A DNA stretch of 64,000 nucleotides from CAWCPR01 sp963797475. Lineage in GTDB: Bacteria; Chloroflexota; Anaerolineae; Anaerolineales; UBA4823. The stretch spans positions 1,261,405 to 1,325,404 of the forward strand of contig CAWCPR010000003.1 in the NCBI GenBank assembly GCA_963797475.1. Direction: 5' to 3'. Shown piece by piece: positions 10,201 through 19,689 of this stretch; the stretch's first letter is position 1, and each line of letters opens with the position of its first letter. The notes under the pieces are model-generated. The model saw nothing but the letters and a program-made list of their open reading frames with translations. It did no database searches and was not told where the DNA came from. The position numbers and the translations under genes are program-made.

Positions 10201-12068
10201 ATATAGGTCTTGTCGCTGGTCCAGACCGTGTCTTCGGTGATCGTGCCCCCCACCGGTTCGTTGGCGCTGCGGGTCGTGATGCTGAATGATAAATTGACCA
10301 TGTACGCGCCGCCGTTGGCCGAGATGGACAGGCTGAATGGGATCGGGTGGTTGTAGCCGGCCGCCAGATCGACGGTGAAGGTAAAGGCTGGCGCATTCGA
10401 ACCGGTCGCCCCAGAAGCAATCCCGCCGAAGGAAGACGTACCCATCCCAATCGTGACATAAGGGTCCGAAGTGGAAAGCGTGCCGGTGACGCCGGTCGCC
10501 GCCAGCCAGTCGTTATACAGGCTGACGTTCAGGGAAGCCGCTTCACCCGGCGTGGGCCGGCCTTGGGGTCGCCGTCGACTGCCGTGGATTGCAGCGACAG
10601 AATCGGGTGAGGAGGCTGGGTTACGGCTGTGGCGGCGTTGATCCGCCCACTGCCGAGCTGCCTGGCGTAGGCCGGGTTCAAGGCATCGATCGGGTCAGTG
10701 GTGTGATCGATCTGCGCCTGCACGAGCGCCGCAGGCCAATCGCTGTGCTGGGAGCGGATCAGCCCCGCCAGGCCGGAGACGAAGGGAGCCGCAAAGGATG
10801 AGCCGTTGGCCGGACCCCAGTCGCCGCCCAGGAAGGTGGTGGTGATGTTCATGCCCGGAGCGGCCAGGTCGACCCAGGAACCGTAGTTGGAATATCCTGC
10901 TTTCAAATCGCCCTCGTCCGTCCCGGCGACCGCCAGCACCTCTTCATAGGCGGCCGGGTAGAAGGGGGCGCTGACGTTATCGTTGCCCGCCCCGCCTACC
11001 ACGATCGCGCCATACTCATTCACCGCCGTGCGGATGGCCGAGAGCAGGGCGGAGGAGTTGCCGTAGCCGCCCAGGGAGATGTTGATCACCTTCGCCCCTT
11101 TTTTAGCGGCGTACAGAACCCCATCGGCGACGTCCGAGTAGTTGGCCACCCCGCTGACCTGCATGACCTTGACCGGCATGATGCGGCAGTTCCAGCACAT
11201 CCCGGCGATGCCGGCGCTGTTGTCGGCGGCCGCGGCGGCGATGCCGGCCACCTGGGTGCCGTGGCCGTTGTCATCGGCCGGGTTGTTGTCGTCGTTGACG
11301 AAATCCCAACCCTTGACGTCATCGACAAACCCGTTGTTGTCATCGTCCAGGCCGTTGCCGGCCACTTCGCCCGGGTTGGTCCACAACTGCCCGGCAAAGT
11401 CGACGTGGGCGAAGTCGACGCCGCTGTCCAGAGATGGCGATGACGACCGTCTGCGTGCCGGTGACCACATCCCAGGCGTCCGGGGCGGAGACCTGGGTCA
11501 GGCCCCACTGCTGGGGGAACAGCGGGTCATCGGGCGTGGTGAACAGGGGCGCGGAGGCGGCTTTGGCCAGGTAATCCGGCTCGGCCCATTCGACGTTTGG
11601 ATCGGCCTGCAAGGCTCGCACGGTCGCCAGGACGTCCGCTTTCTTCCCTAAACGCAGGAGATGGATATTAGCCAGTTCTGGCTGGCTGTCAGCTATCGAT
11701 GGAAACAGCTTCTCGGCAGAAAGCACATGCTGCTGAGAGAGAACTCGATCCAGTCCAGGCGCGCCGGTTTGCGGCATAGATCCAGCAGCCTGCTTGACTT
11801 GAACGGCAGTTCGGAACTTGACGAGGACGTGATCCGGAGCGAAGGCTGGCGTATCCGGTGAGGGCGCAATGCCGGTTGCGTTTATCCCTGGTGAGGCAAA
11901 TGCTGGCCTCGGTATCCAACCGGATGGGGGAACAGGCAAACCCTCGGGGTCTGCAGCCGCAAAGGCGCGGGCGCTGTTCTGCAGCAGCGCCAGTCCCAGG
12001 GCGAGAAACAACCCGGCCAGGAAAATGGGGAGCAATAAACGAATGGGATGGAAGCGAGATGAGGGCAT
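7228..12068 (-). CDS. Giant secreted subtilisin-like protease with beta-helix, kelch and PKD domains (frameshifted)
   Basis: Secreted S8-family serine protease. Start ATG 12068 has CAGGAG 8 nt upstream and a clear signal peptide (MPSSRFHPIRLLLPIFLAGL, continuing hydrophobic to ARAFA). A propeptide-like region (HVLVKFR) precedes the catalytic triad: Asp in LDSGVDFAHVDF (about 11440), His in NGHGTQVAG (about 11265), Ser in NGSSFAAPFVSG (about 10800). Next comes a right-handed beta-helix of short ENTV/NTITGGG turns (about 10260-9100). A bacterial Ig-like region follows (SVTLDPPSPVG to about 8880), interrupted by six kelch motifs (8880-8055). After it the Ig-like text resumes (FYEAGWLSNTQYRAY), then a fibronectin-like and a PKD domain (WLWDFGDDATITVQNP) and the tail LFLPVTMH. 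Frame changes occur near 11435, 10560, 8875 and repeatedly in the kelch array. About 1,610 codons. Confidence 0.85.
8055..8880 (-). repeat. Near-identical kelch-motif tandem array
   Basis: About six units of roughly 130 bp, each reading TVEEYDPATDTWTARASMPT, then AR..LGVAAASNGKIYAIGG, with short variable linkers. The DNA identity between units is high, and the frames differ from unit to unit because of indels. The array sits inside an Ig-like domain of the subtilase. Confidence 0.85.
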
Positions 12069-12617
12069 TTTACGCTCCTGCAATTCAATTTTCTGTTTGG
12101 GGTAAACGCACGCCTGGATATCCCCCTTGAGGGTTGAGCCGTTTCTCGACAGTACGATGAAAAGATTGTTTAGTAGAACCAAATGGCCATGAAATAATTA
12201 CTTCTTGGAGGATACACAATCACAGACAAGATATCAAGTGACGAACGTCACCCCAAACAAAACTGTAAACTCGCCGCTAATTTGGATGCCACGATTAAAG
12301 CAAACCAGGTATGTTCGTCCAAAACCCGTAATTTTTGCCTCGATAGATGGGCCACTTCTGGCATGGCCTTTTACAAGAGGATCGCTAAAGGTTTTAAAGG
12401 AGATTGTGGTTCGCCTAAGATGGTCCAGGTCATACGCCAGCCGTCGAAAATGACTGGCGCATCTGAAAAATCCCTCTACAGCCAGAGCTATAGCTGAAGG
12501 ACAAACCCTTTCCTGGCTATTAGGAAGCGGCTGCAGTTGGCCAGGTAAATTTGCAAACAAGTAGATAAGTGCGTCAATTAACGACGGTTATTCCGGCGGT
12601 AGCAAGGAGCACGCACC
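12069..12617. other. Gene-poor interval
   Basis: About 550 bp upstream of the subtilase start. I see the ribosome-binding site of the subtilase (CAGGAG) and no open frame with recognisable protein character on either strand. Confidence 0.5.
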
Positions 12618-12920
12618 ATGAGCATCACAGAACAGATCAACCAATTCGTCCAGTCATGCGACTACGACATTCTCACGACCCTCGCTGGCTGCTATCTGAC
12701 GGCAACTGGGCTTCGTTTCCCGGTGACAACTCCGCAGTGGATCTAGGATGAGTTTGGCCTTGTGCTGGATTATTGCGAGTTCACCCTGCAACAGACAGCA
12801 GGAGAACCGATCATGCCATACGAGTGGTCGAGCGCATATCATACCGTCGAGATGGTCAGCCAGGCTGCACACGCTGAACTGCGCCGGCGGTCAGTGGGAT
12901 CTAGCCATGGTTTTTCCTGA
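12618..12920 (+). pseudogene. Small unknown ORF with an in-frame TAG
   Basis: ATG 12618 has AAGGAG upstream and opens a 100-codon frame that is continuous to TGA 12918-12920 except for one in-frame TAG at 12744. The N-terminal part reads MSITEQINQFVQSCDYDI and the C-terminal part CEFTLQQTAGEPIMPYEW, then AAHAELRRR. A decayed copy of the 3' half lies at 16282-16445. The protein is not recognised. The TAG is most simply a mutation or read error. Confidence 0.45.
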
Positions 12921-12949
12921 AATGAATACAGTCAGGGAAAAATGGTGGG

Positions 12950-13330
12950 TAACGGCTATATCCAAATAGATGCAAATTGCTTTCTTGCTCCCTAATGCAT
13001 CTTCTTAGGAGAGCGCGCCGTCAATAGAGAGCATTTTTGTTTCCGGCTACAAAAAATGGCGGCAGGTGGCTAAAACGTAGTAACAGCATATTCCGCTGCT
13101 CAGTACCTTAGAAAACGATTACTCGCGAGCAGGTACGCTGCCAATGAGATTTTCAACTCGTGCCGGCTATATCTCTCATAGGAGCCTATTACGTGTTCAC
13201 CCGCTGGCTTCTGCAATGATGGAGATAGCCAGTCGGATCAGTTTTTCGTCTTGACGCGAAATCTCCTTCCAGGTGGCTATAACGGAGTAGCAGTATTCCG
13301 CTGCCCAGAACTTTACAAACCGAATACTGG
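12950..13330. repeat. Short diverged repeats carrying GGCTATA motifs
   Basis: CAGGTGGCTAAAACGTAG (13063) and CAGGTGGCTATAACGGAG (13270) begin two related stretches of about 50 bp, both continuing into TATTCCGCTGC.CAG. GGCTATATC also occurs at 12954 and 13164. No gene is visible. The motif resembles the one found ahead of small genes elsewhere in the window. Confidence 0.55.
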
Positions 13331-13412
13331 ATTGAAGAAAAAGATGGGGGAAATCTGTTCGTTCACGCTATTCTCGTCCAAAGGTATGCGGTGACCGTCT
13401 TGCATATTGGAT

Positions 13413-13722
13413 GGAATATGGGAGTGTACCGATATGCGCAGAACGATAGATCCCCAGTGTAGTCTCCCTGCATCCAGCGATAATCTTGCCATGCAAACTG
13501 GACGTAGGGGCGTACCGAATGGTCGACGCTTTGAACCATATGCTTTTTTCTCCCTGATCCCATTAACCGTATCTGGTAGCAATAAGCCAAATGCGGGGGA
13601 CGTAGGGGTGTACCGAAAAATAGCAAGCACTTTACTCTACACTACACTGAGGTTTCCCTGTGTCCCACCGGTAGCTGTGGCAAAATTCAATGTGCTGCCG
13701 GGCGGGACGTAGGGGTGTACCG
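13413..13722. repeat. Spaced repeats with core GGACGTAGGGGTGTACCG
   Basis: The 18-bp core is at 13500-13517 (one change), 13598-13615 and 13705-13722, with a weaker copy at 13413-13431 ending GGGAGTGTACCG. Spacings are about 87, 98 and 107 bp. The sequence before each core is also weakly similar (CTCCCTG or TTTCCCTG). It is a small diverged tandem repeat in non-coding DNA. Units are too long and too variable for CRISPR. Confidence 0.65.
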
Positions 13723-13845
13723 GAGACGGCTGAAGATTCGGGACACACCATGAGGGTTTCCGGTGGGCATTCAGTCATGTGCGCCTACCGGAAATTGCCC
13801 TCAACAGGCTACGGGTCGGCAAGAAATTAGAAGTGGTATGAGATT

Positions 13846-15316
13846 TTACTGTCCCAGATCGATGCGGATAATTCGGTAACCGCCGAATAAAACTTGCGGT
13901 TCATACATGACGAGCAACCCCATTGCTTCCTTTGGGATCTCAAACGTCACGTGGCCTCGGACTTTTTCTCCCTGTGCCAATTCACCGGATGTCAGTGATG
14001 GGTCCACTGAGGCAAATGATGCTCCGTATTCATAACCTTGGGAGTCCCGAACCTTAAAGTAAAGTGGATTATACGGAGAGGGATCGGAGCGCCCGGTATT
14101 CGCGATTTCTACCTCAATATCCAGGTAAGTGTAGCCGGATTTGGTTGACATTCCACCCACTGACTTCACCTTCTGAGTGTTCAAGATAGTTAAGGTGACG
14201 CCAGCCAATTCAGCTGGATCGCCAATTTTATTTTCCGAGAATGTCAAGGGTGCTGGGATATCGGCTGCTTTTTCCGCATTCTCGTCCAGATTTAACTCTG
14301 ACGGGTTGGTAGCCTCCGAATAGAACTTCTGGTTCATAGGTAACGATCAAGCCTGTCGCCTTCTCAGGCGCTTCAAAGGTTACGTGCCCACGTACCACAT
14401 CGCCCTTCTCAAGCTCGCCGCTCATTAGGGATGGCTTGACGGCGCTCATCGTCGAATTGTATTCGAAAGATTGTGAGTCCTTGAGCTTGAAGTAGTATGG
14501 ATTGTAAGGGGTTGTTTCATCTCGGCTTGCATTCTGGATGACGACTTCGATATCTACCAATATATTTCCGGCTTCTGCATTGACAAAACCTGCGGACTTC
14601 ACCTTTTGAACGTTCAGGATAATGAATGCAATCCCTGCGGATTCAACGCGCTCCCCGACTTTACCGGCTGGCGCGGTCGCTTGCGCCTCACCAATGTCCA
14701 CCGGATTTTCGCTCATCTCCTCCAGGTTTACCTTCAAAGGGTTATACCCGCCAAACAACACTATCGGCTCATAGCTGACGACCAGACCAATGGCATGTTC
14801 CGGAACTTCGAACGCCACATGCCCACGCGCTCGCTCTCCTTTACTTAGGTCGCCGCTTTGCAGAGAAGGATCCAATGAGCCAAAGCTGGTATCATATTCA
14901 TAGCCATCTGCATCTTTAACCTTGAAGTAGAACGGGTTGTAAGGAGCCTTGTCGTCTCTATCCATATTTTCTAGAACTACTTCGATATCTACAAGTTCAT
15001 TTCCTTCTTCTGCTGTAATGAAACCGGCAGATTTCATTTTCTGGACATTTAGAACAGTCAAGGCAATGCCGGCGCTCTCCACACGTTCGCCGACTTTACT
15101 GATAGTTGGTTTGGGTGTAGATGTGGCAGTTGGTGGAACTTCGGTCTCTTTGGGAACGCTGGTTGGATTATTTGTTGGTTGTGTCTCGGTTTTCGCTTGT
15201 TCTCCTTGACTGCTTTCATTTGCGGGGGCTTCTGGAGTAGGTGTGGTTGACGAACATGCAAGAGAGATTACCAGAAAAATAGCAAGCAAAAACCAGATCG
15301 GATTTCGACGAAGCAT
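13846..15316 (-). CDS. Lipoprotein with three DUF4352-like repeats (one frameshift)
   Basis: Surface lipoprotein of unknown role. ATG 15316 opens MLRRNPIWFLLAIFLVISLA followed by the lipobox cysteine, then a Thr/Pro/Glu-rich linker. Three repeats of about 125 aa follow, each with GERVESAGIALTVLN, a YNP.YFKVKD core, a GHV.FE strand and FGGY near its end, matching the DUF4352-type immunoglobulin-like fold. The third repeat is in another frame after a shift near 14300, and the protein ends IIRIDLGQ. Such domains often serve as extracellular binding or protective modules; nothing nearby narrows the function. Confidence 0.8.
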
Positions 15317-15528
15317 GACATTCTCCTTGTATTTACTTTATTTATATGGGGGCATTTGAAGCAAACTACCTCTTAAGCACCTATTGTAGCAAAAATCCGT
15401 ACAAAAACAAGCAAAATTGAGGGCAATATGGTAGGAAAAGATTACAATTTAGTAAGGTGCTTCTTCACCTATTGGATATGATTGATTTTAATTGGGAAAG
15501 TGATCAAGAGAATGTACTCCTGACTAAA

Positions 15529-15567
15529 TGTAGACTTGACTGAGCCAAATTCTCAGCCAAGTCCACA
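15529..15567 (-). terminator. Stem-loop after the SSB gene
   Basis: TGTAGACTTGACTGAG and CTCAGCCAAGTCCACA form an imperfect stem of about 15 bp just past the 3' end of the minus-strand ssb gene at 15582. No strong U-run is present. Confidence 0.5.
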
Positions 15568-15581
15568 TTCTTCTCTGGCAC

Positions 15582-16031
15582 CTAAAATGGGATCGACTCC
15601 TCTGGATCCAATTGGCCGTCCAGATCGCCGCTCTCATCCTGGCTGCCAACTTGACCGTCGTCTTCATCACCCCAACTCTGACCTGGCTTAGGGTCGAGAA
15701 ACTTGACGGTGCTCGCACGCACGACAAATGACGCACCAGGAGTGCCGTCGCGTCGGGTGTAGATTTTCGGACCGCCGGTTTTTGGATCCGGCACCAGCCG
15801 TCCGACAACCATCGCCTGGCTGCCTTTGTACAGGTATCTGGCAACCGTTTCTCCATAGGTCCCCCAAACTTCGATTTGAAACCAGGCGGTCTCCCGAACC
15901 TCGATACCGTCAGACCGGAGGTACTTGCGGGAACTCGCCAGGGAGAAATTCGCGACTGCGACGCCATTTGGGGCATAAGTGAGCACAGGGTCTCGCCCCA
16001 GAAAACCAAGGATTGTTACTGTTTGGTACAT
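15582..16031 (-). CDS. ssb: Single-stranded DNA-binding protein
   Basis: Binds single-stranded DNA during replication, repair and recombination. The 149-aa frame is intact. The OB-fold reads MYQTVTILGFLGRDPVLTYA, then VAVANFSLASSRKY, TAWFQIEVWGTYGE and MVVGRLVPDPKTGGP. An acidic tail ends in DPEESIPF, the canonical SSB C-terminal interaction peptide (usually DDxIPF). Start 16031 is chosen over the ATG three codons upstream because AAAGGA then has normal spacing. It stands alone and lies left of the defence island, so it is more likely element-borne than the housekeeping copy, though that is inference. Confidence 0.9.
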   Translation of the reverse strand: MYQTVTILGFLGRDPVLTYAPNGVAVANFSLASSRKYLRSDGIEVRETAWFQIEVWGTYGETVARYLYKGSQAMVVGRLVPDPKTGGPKIYTRRDGTPGASFVVRASTVKFLDPKPGQSWGDEDDGQVGSQDESGDLDGQLDPEESIPF

Positions 16032-16082
16032 AATATCCATCCTTTCGGATTGGTAGGGTAAGAGAGCCAACTTGCTCTCTAT

Positions 16083-16100
16083 ACAGATATAGCCACCAGG
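16083..16100 (-). promoter_or_regulatory. GGCTATATCG-type motif ahead of ssb
   Basis: Minus strand CCTGGTGGCTATATCTG, 55 nt upstream of the ssb start. Member of the recurrent motif family. Confidence 0.5.
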
Positions 16101-16281
16101 CCAGCCATTCTGTCGCCTTCATAGATGCATTCGTAGCATGGCGCGCAATTTGATCCCACGAGTCTAATTCCTGTGGAGTGACCGCCATTCCTCCAATTAC
16201 GCCTGATTGACGGCAACCAGGCTTCGATCCACTGTTACGATTTCACAATGGACCGGGAGAGTTCGAGCTTGAGATGGATAA

Positions 16282-16445
16282 TTTAGTGTTCACCCTGCAT
16301 AGCAGGGGAACCGATCATGCTATACGAGTGGCCTGGCGAGGATCATACCGTATAGACAGTCAGACAGGCCGCACACGCTGAAGTGCGCTGTCAGCCGTGG
16401 AAATTGCTATAGTTGGTTTCCTGAATTGAACAAAGTAAAGGGGAA
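16282..16445 (+). pseudogene. Decayed copy of the 12.8-12.95 kb sequence
   Basis: GTTCACCCTGCA, AACCGATCATGC.ATACGAGTGG, CATACCGT, GCCGCACACGCTGAA and TTTCCTGAA.TGAA occur here in the same order as at 12778-12935. Deletions and stops mean no frame survives. The two copies are about 3.5 kb apart in direct orientation. Confidence 0.6.
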
Positions 16446-16564
16446 AGTTTTTGGCCTGGGAGCGCGTAACCCCACAGCGACCTGATCCCCCGTTCTCTGT
16501 AAGATTGCGACCGGCTACTCTGGCGCGTCTATCTCTGACAAATACCCACTCTGGAGAGATAGAC

Positions 16565-17428
16565 GTGACCGACCAGCGTCCAACACTGCATCCATACCTC
16601 TCTCAATACGACCGCGAGATCCCTGTAAACCTTATCCACGGGGACCGCTTAGACCTACTCCACCGGATCAAGGAAAGCGGCGATCAGGCAGAATTGATCG
16701 TGACCAGCCCGCCGTACAACACAGGTCGTTCCAAGGAAATCCGAACCAGTCTGGACGAATATATTGCCTCCCAGAGAGCGACGGTGCGGGCGTGCCTGGA
16801 GATCCTGTCGCCAACAGGCAATATCTGCTGGCAGGTAGAGCATATGATACAGGGATCAGGCCGGACTAAAAAATCGTACCCGATTGACTTGCTCCTGTAT
16901 CCGGTATTTAAGCAATTTGGGTTGGTGCTGAAAAACCGGGTTGTCTGGACGTTCGGGCATGGCTTGCATAACAGTTACCGGTTCTCAGGCCGGCACGAGA
17001 CGATCTTATGGTTTACCCGTCCAACCCCTGACTATACGTTTCACCTGGACCCGGTTCGCATCCCCCAGCTCTACCCCAGCAAACGCGCGTTCCGCGGTCC
17101 ACGACGGGGAGAGCTAACCTGCAATCCGCTTGGGAAAAATCCGGGTGACGTCTGGCCAATTACCAACGTCAAGGCCAATCACGCGGAGAAAACCGCTCAC
17201 CCATGCCAGTACCCCCTCAGCCTGGTGGAACGGCTGATACTGGCACTATCCAACCCGGGCGACCTGGTTGTCGACCCCTATGCCGGCAGCGGCACGACGG
17301 CATTGGCAGCCATGCGGCACGGCCGGCGTGCTGCAGGGGCAGACGTTTGCGCGGAATTCTTGCAAATCGCAGTGGAGCGTCTTAACCGGGAGATTGAGCG
17401 CCGCGACGGAGATGCGGTGCTAGGCTGA
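16565..17428 (+). CDS. Site-specific DNA methyltransferase (TSPPY type)
   Basis: Methylates the exocyclic amino group of cytosine or adenine. Intact frame with motif IV TSPPYNTGRSKE near residue 48 placed before the AdoMet-binding motif DPYAGSGTTALAAM near residue 240, the beta-class order. TSPPY is most common in N4-cytosine enzymes. Start GTG 16565 (VTDQRPTLHPYLS) is favoured by GGAGAG upstream; a longer TTG-initiated frame from 16451 adds low-quality residues. No restriction partner is adjacent. The 3' end overlaps the convergent methyltransferase by nine bases. Confidence 0.85.
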   Translation: MTDQRPTLHPYLSQYDREIPVNLIHGDRLDLLHRIKESGDQAELIVTSPPYNTGRSKEIRTSLDEYIASQRATVRACLEILSPTGNICWQVEHMIQGSGRTKKSYPIDLLLYPVFKQFGLVLKNRVVWTFGHGLHNSYRFSGRHETILWFTRPTPDYTFHLDPVRIPQLYPSKRAFRGPRRGELTCNPLGKNPGDVWPITNVKANHAEKTAHPCQYPLSLVERLILALSNPGDLVVDPYAGSGTTALAAMRHGRRAAGADVCAEFLQIAVERLNREIERRDGDAVLG

Positions 17429-18518
17429 ATTATGTAGCGTCCAGGCAACTTCTATACCAGAATCGGACAATCGTTTAGCGACGCGCTCCAGCCGCGCCCG
17501 GGTGATATCGGATATCACCCGGCACCTGACTACCTTTAGACGATCGAAAATTACGGGTTCGGGCATCTGGATCAGGACAAAACTACGCTTACCCCCGTCT
17601 TCTGCATCTTAACTCCCACACAGCCTGGGCCGTCGTACCGGTGCCGGCGAACGGATCCAGAACCAGGGCAGATGGGCCGGCGAACACCTGTAAAAGGCGT
17701 CTGATCAGTTCAACCGGCTTTTGCCCGAGAAACCCGGAGACAAAATCCGGTGAAATCCTATCGACAACGGGGATATCCCATACGCTGTCGATTTCGGTAA
17801 GAAAATAATCTTTTTGCCTGGTCTGACGGTTATACCATTCAAAATAGCCTGCCTGGTCATCGTACTCGATCCCCAGGGCAGACAACGCCTCTTCCACGGA
17901 GAAATTAAGGTGGTGTGCAAGGCGGCGAACCGTCCGTATCAAATTCTGAAATTTCCTTTTCTCGACTGTGATGGGATTGATGGTGACTAACCGCTGGTTT
18001 TTTGCATAAACGACAATCCATTCTGCTGCCGGCCTTATCCGCCCCTTCCAATGTCGAGACATGGCGGCATAGTGCCAGGTGATCGTCCCCACATAGTTAT
18101 TGGCCCCAAACACATCATTCATGGTGTAACGCAGGTGGTGGATGGCGGAATCATTTACGCTGACCATAATTACGCCGTTCTCCGGAAGCAGGCTGTGGAT
18201 CACTTCTAACCGAGGACGTAACCAGGCTTTCCAATTTACCGGACTGGAGAATTGATCGACATAGGGTGTATCGGCATGGCCGCGTGCATAAGGAGGGTCC
18301 AAATAGGCGGCGTTGATGCGACCGGCATATTCTCGCTTCAATTGGCGCATGACTTCCAGGTTATCGCCAACAAACAGGTGATTTTCCGCGTTCTCGGTCG
18401 TTCCATGCGGGCGGTGGATGACTGGTGAATGAACTGAAGTTGCTGCATTAATTTCCACGATGCACTCCGGACGGTTGAGATTGTCCATCATTTTCGGCGC
18501 TTCGACGGGGTTTGTCAA
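17420..18518 (-). CDS. Adenine-type DNA methyltransferase, type III Mod-like (one frameshift)
   Basis: Beta-class methyltransferase: GDNLEVM near residue 53, motif IV AAYLDPPYARGH near residue 70, VSVNDSAIHHLR, and a C-terminal AdoMet pocket LDPFAGTGTTAQAVWEL. A frameshift near 17610 cuts the simple frame, but the next frame continues with DAEDGGKRSFVLIQMPEP and ends LHNSA at 17420. Start TTG 18518 overlaps the stop of the upstream gene (TTGA), suggesting translational coupling; ATG 18491 is the alternative. Convergent with the other methyltransferase. No restriction subunit is visible beside it, so it may protect against, or regulate, something else. Confidence 0.82.
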
Positions 18519-19503
18519 CTGTGATGGGCCGACATTATTGTAAAGGAGAACTGGTTGGTAACGGCTCTTCGCTGAAATTCTGAAACAGAAGATGTTGCCA
18601 GACCTGGATTGTTTTCAATCCAGGTCGATGTAATGAAGTTAAGAAAAAATTCTTGTTCTTCTTCATCGCTAAGACGTTCCCGGTTAATGGTATTCTTAAA
18701 GAACCGTTCCTCGGTAAGCAGATTAACCTCATGATAGAAAAGATCTTTTGCTCATTGTGTTGCAACTGTAATTCCTCATTGGTTAGCTCTGTGTAACCAT
18801 CACAAGCAGAAAGCATCCGTCCCAGGTGAAAAGCTGCGGATGGCTTGCCGCCACTATTCTCGATAATCTTTTTTATCCGCTTTTGAACTGAGGGGGTGAT
18901 TTGAATGGTTCCTCGGTTCAACAGTTGTTGAGCGAACCAATCAATGGCCGTCCAGATAGCCGAATCATCGATCAACTTAACCATTGAATAACCTGTGATT
19001 TCCAGCCACTCGCTGAAAACATCCTCATGGAGATATTTTCCCAGAATATTGACAGCGGCCGTCATATCAGATTTACAATCACCCGGTTTTTCCTTTGTTA
19101 ACCTCACAGTAGCAGCGGCCCCGGCTACAATCATTAACAGTCTGCGCCAGAAGAAGAAAGCAAAGCCATTATGTCTGACTAAGCCTTTGCCAGAATATAG
19201 ATGACCTCTGATATATTCTTCTCCCTCAAATCCAGGTACGATTGTCGCATTCTCATATTCCAAACCTACCAGAATGGCAATGACCAAATGCCCTGCCTCA
19301 TGATAGGCGGCTTTTGTCAGTGCGTATTCATTCAAGTCAAGGATGAATTGGATGATTTCACCTGTGGGCCTGGTGGCCAGTGTCTCCCACAGCTCGTCAC
19401 AGTTGCCCCACGATCTTTTGAAGAGGTGTAGCAAAGACCGCATTTCAGGTGTGTTCTTGATGCGTTGTTCGGCTTGTTTGCGGTAATTCTGTCTCGTGTT
19501 CAT
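18515..19503 (-). CDS. Stand-alone HEAGH metalloprotease-like protein (one frameshift)
   Basis: Contains AYHEAGHLVIAILVGLEYEN near residue 68, the HExxH zinc motif in the HEAGH form typical of M41 (FtsH) peptidases, but no AAA+ domain. A hydrophobic stretch (GFAFFFWRRLLMIVAGAAAT) lies near residue 118. The frame shifts near 18745, after which the C-terminus reads YHEVNLLTEERFFKN and ends MSAHHS, stop 18515-18517. That stop overlaps the TTG start of the methyltransferase, so the two are probably one operon. Function is unknown; proteolysis of a regulator or invader protein is a guess. Confidence 0.65.
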
Positions 19504-19545
19504 CGTGTTATTAAGTCTCCTCGTTGTCTTGGTTTTTCCTCTAAT

Positions 19546-19563
19546 AACGATATAGCGGGTAGA
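19546..19563 (-). promoter_or_regulatory. GGCTATATCG-type motif ahead of the HEAGH gene
   Basis: Minus strand TCTACCCGCTATATCGTT, 46 nt upstream of the start at 19503. Confidence 0.5.
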
Positions 19564-19689
19564 TACCCAAATCCCAATTTCTTAGCCCGCTGACCCGCTC
19601 TATGGGATGCTATAATCCAATGAAGACGCCGCATCCTCACCAATGAACCAATTCAGGGAAAACTTTGAGCGACTCTGCCAAACCCAAAG

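Noticed and set aside
12205..12560. Short ORFs on both strands upstream of the subtilase
   Set aside because: Low-quality frames, no ribosome-binding site and no recognisable protein features.
12618..12920. TAG read as an amino acid (pyrrolysine or recoding)
   Set aside because: Only one instance, no suppressor tRNA or pyl genes seen, and indels/substitution errors are common in this sequence.
13413..13722. CRISPR array
   Set aside because: Only three to four cores of 18 bp, unequal spacing of 87-107 bp, intervening DNA itself weakly repetitive, and no cas gene in the window.
15910..16188. 92-codon minus-strand ORF ahead of and overlapping ssb
   Set aside because: Its 3' half lies over the ssb start in another frame. 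The 5' part (MAVTPQELDSWDQIAR) could be a small peptide, but nothing supports it beyond an open frame.
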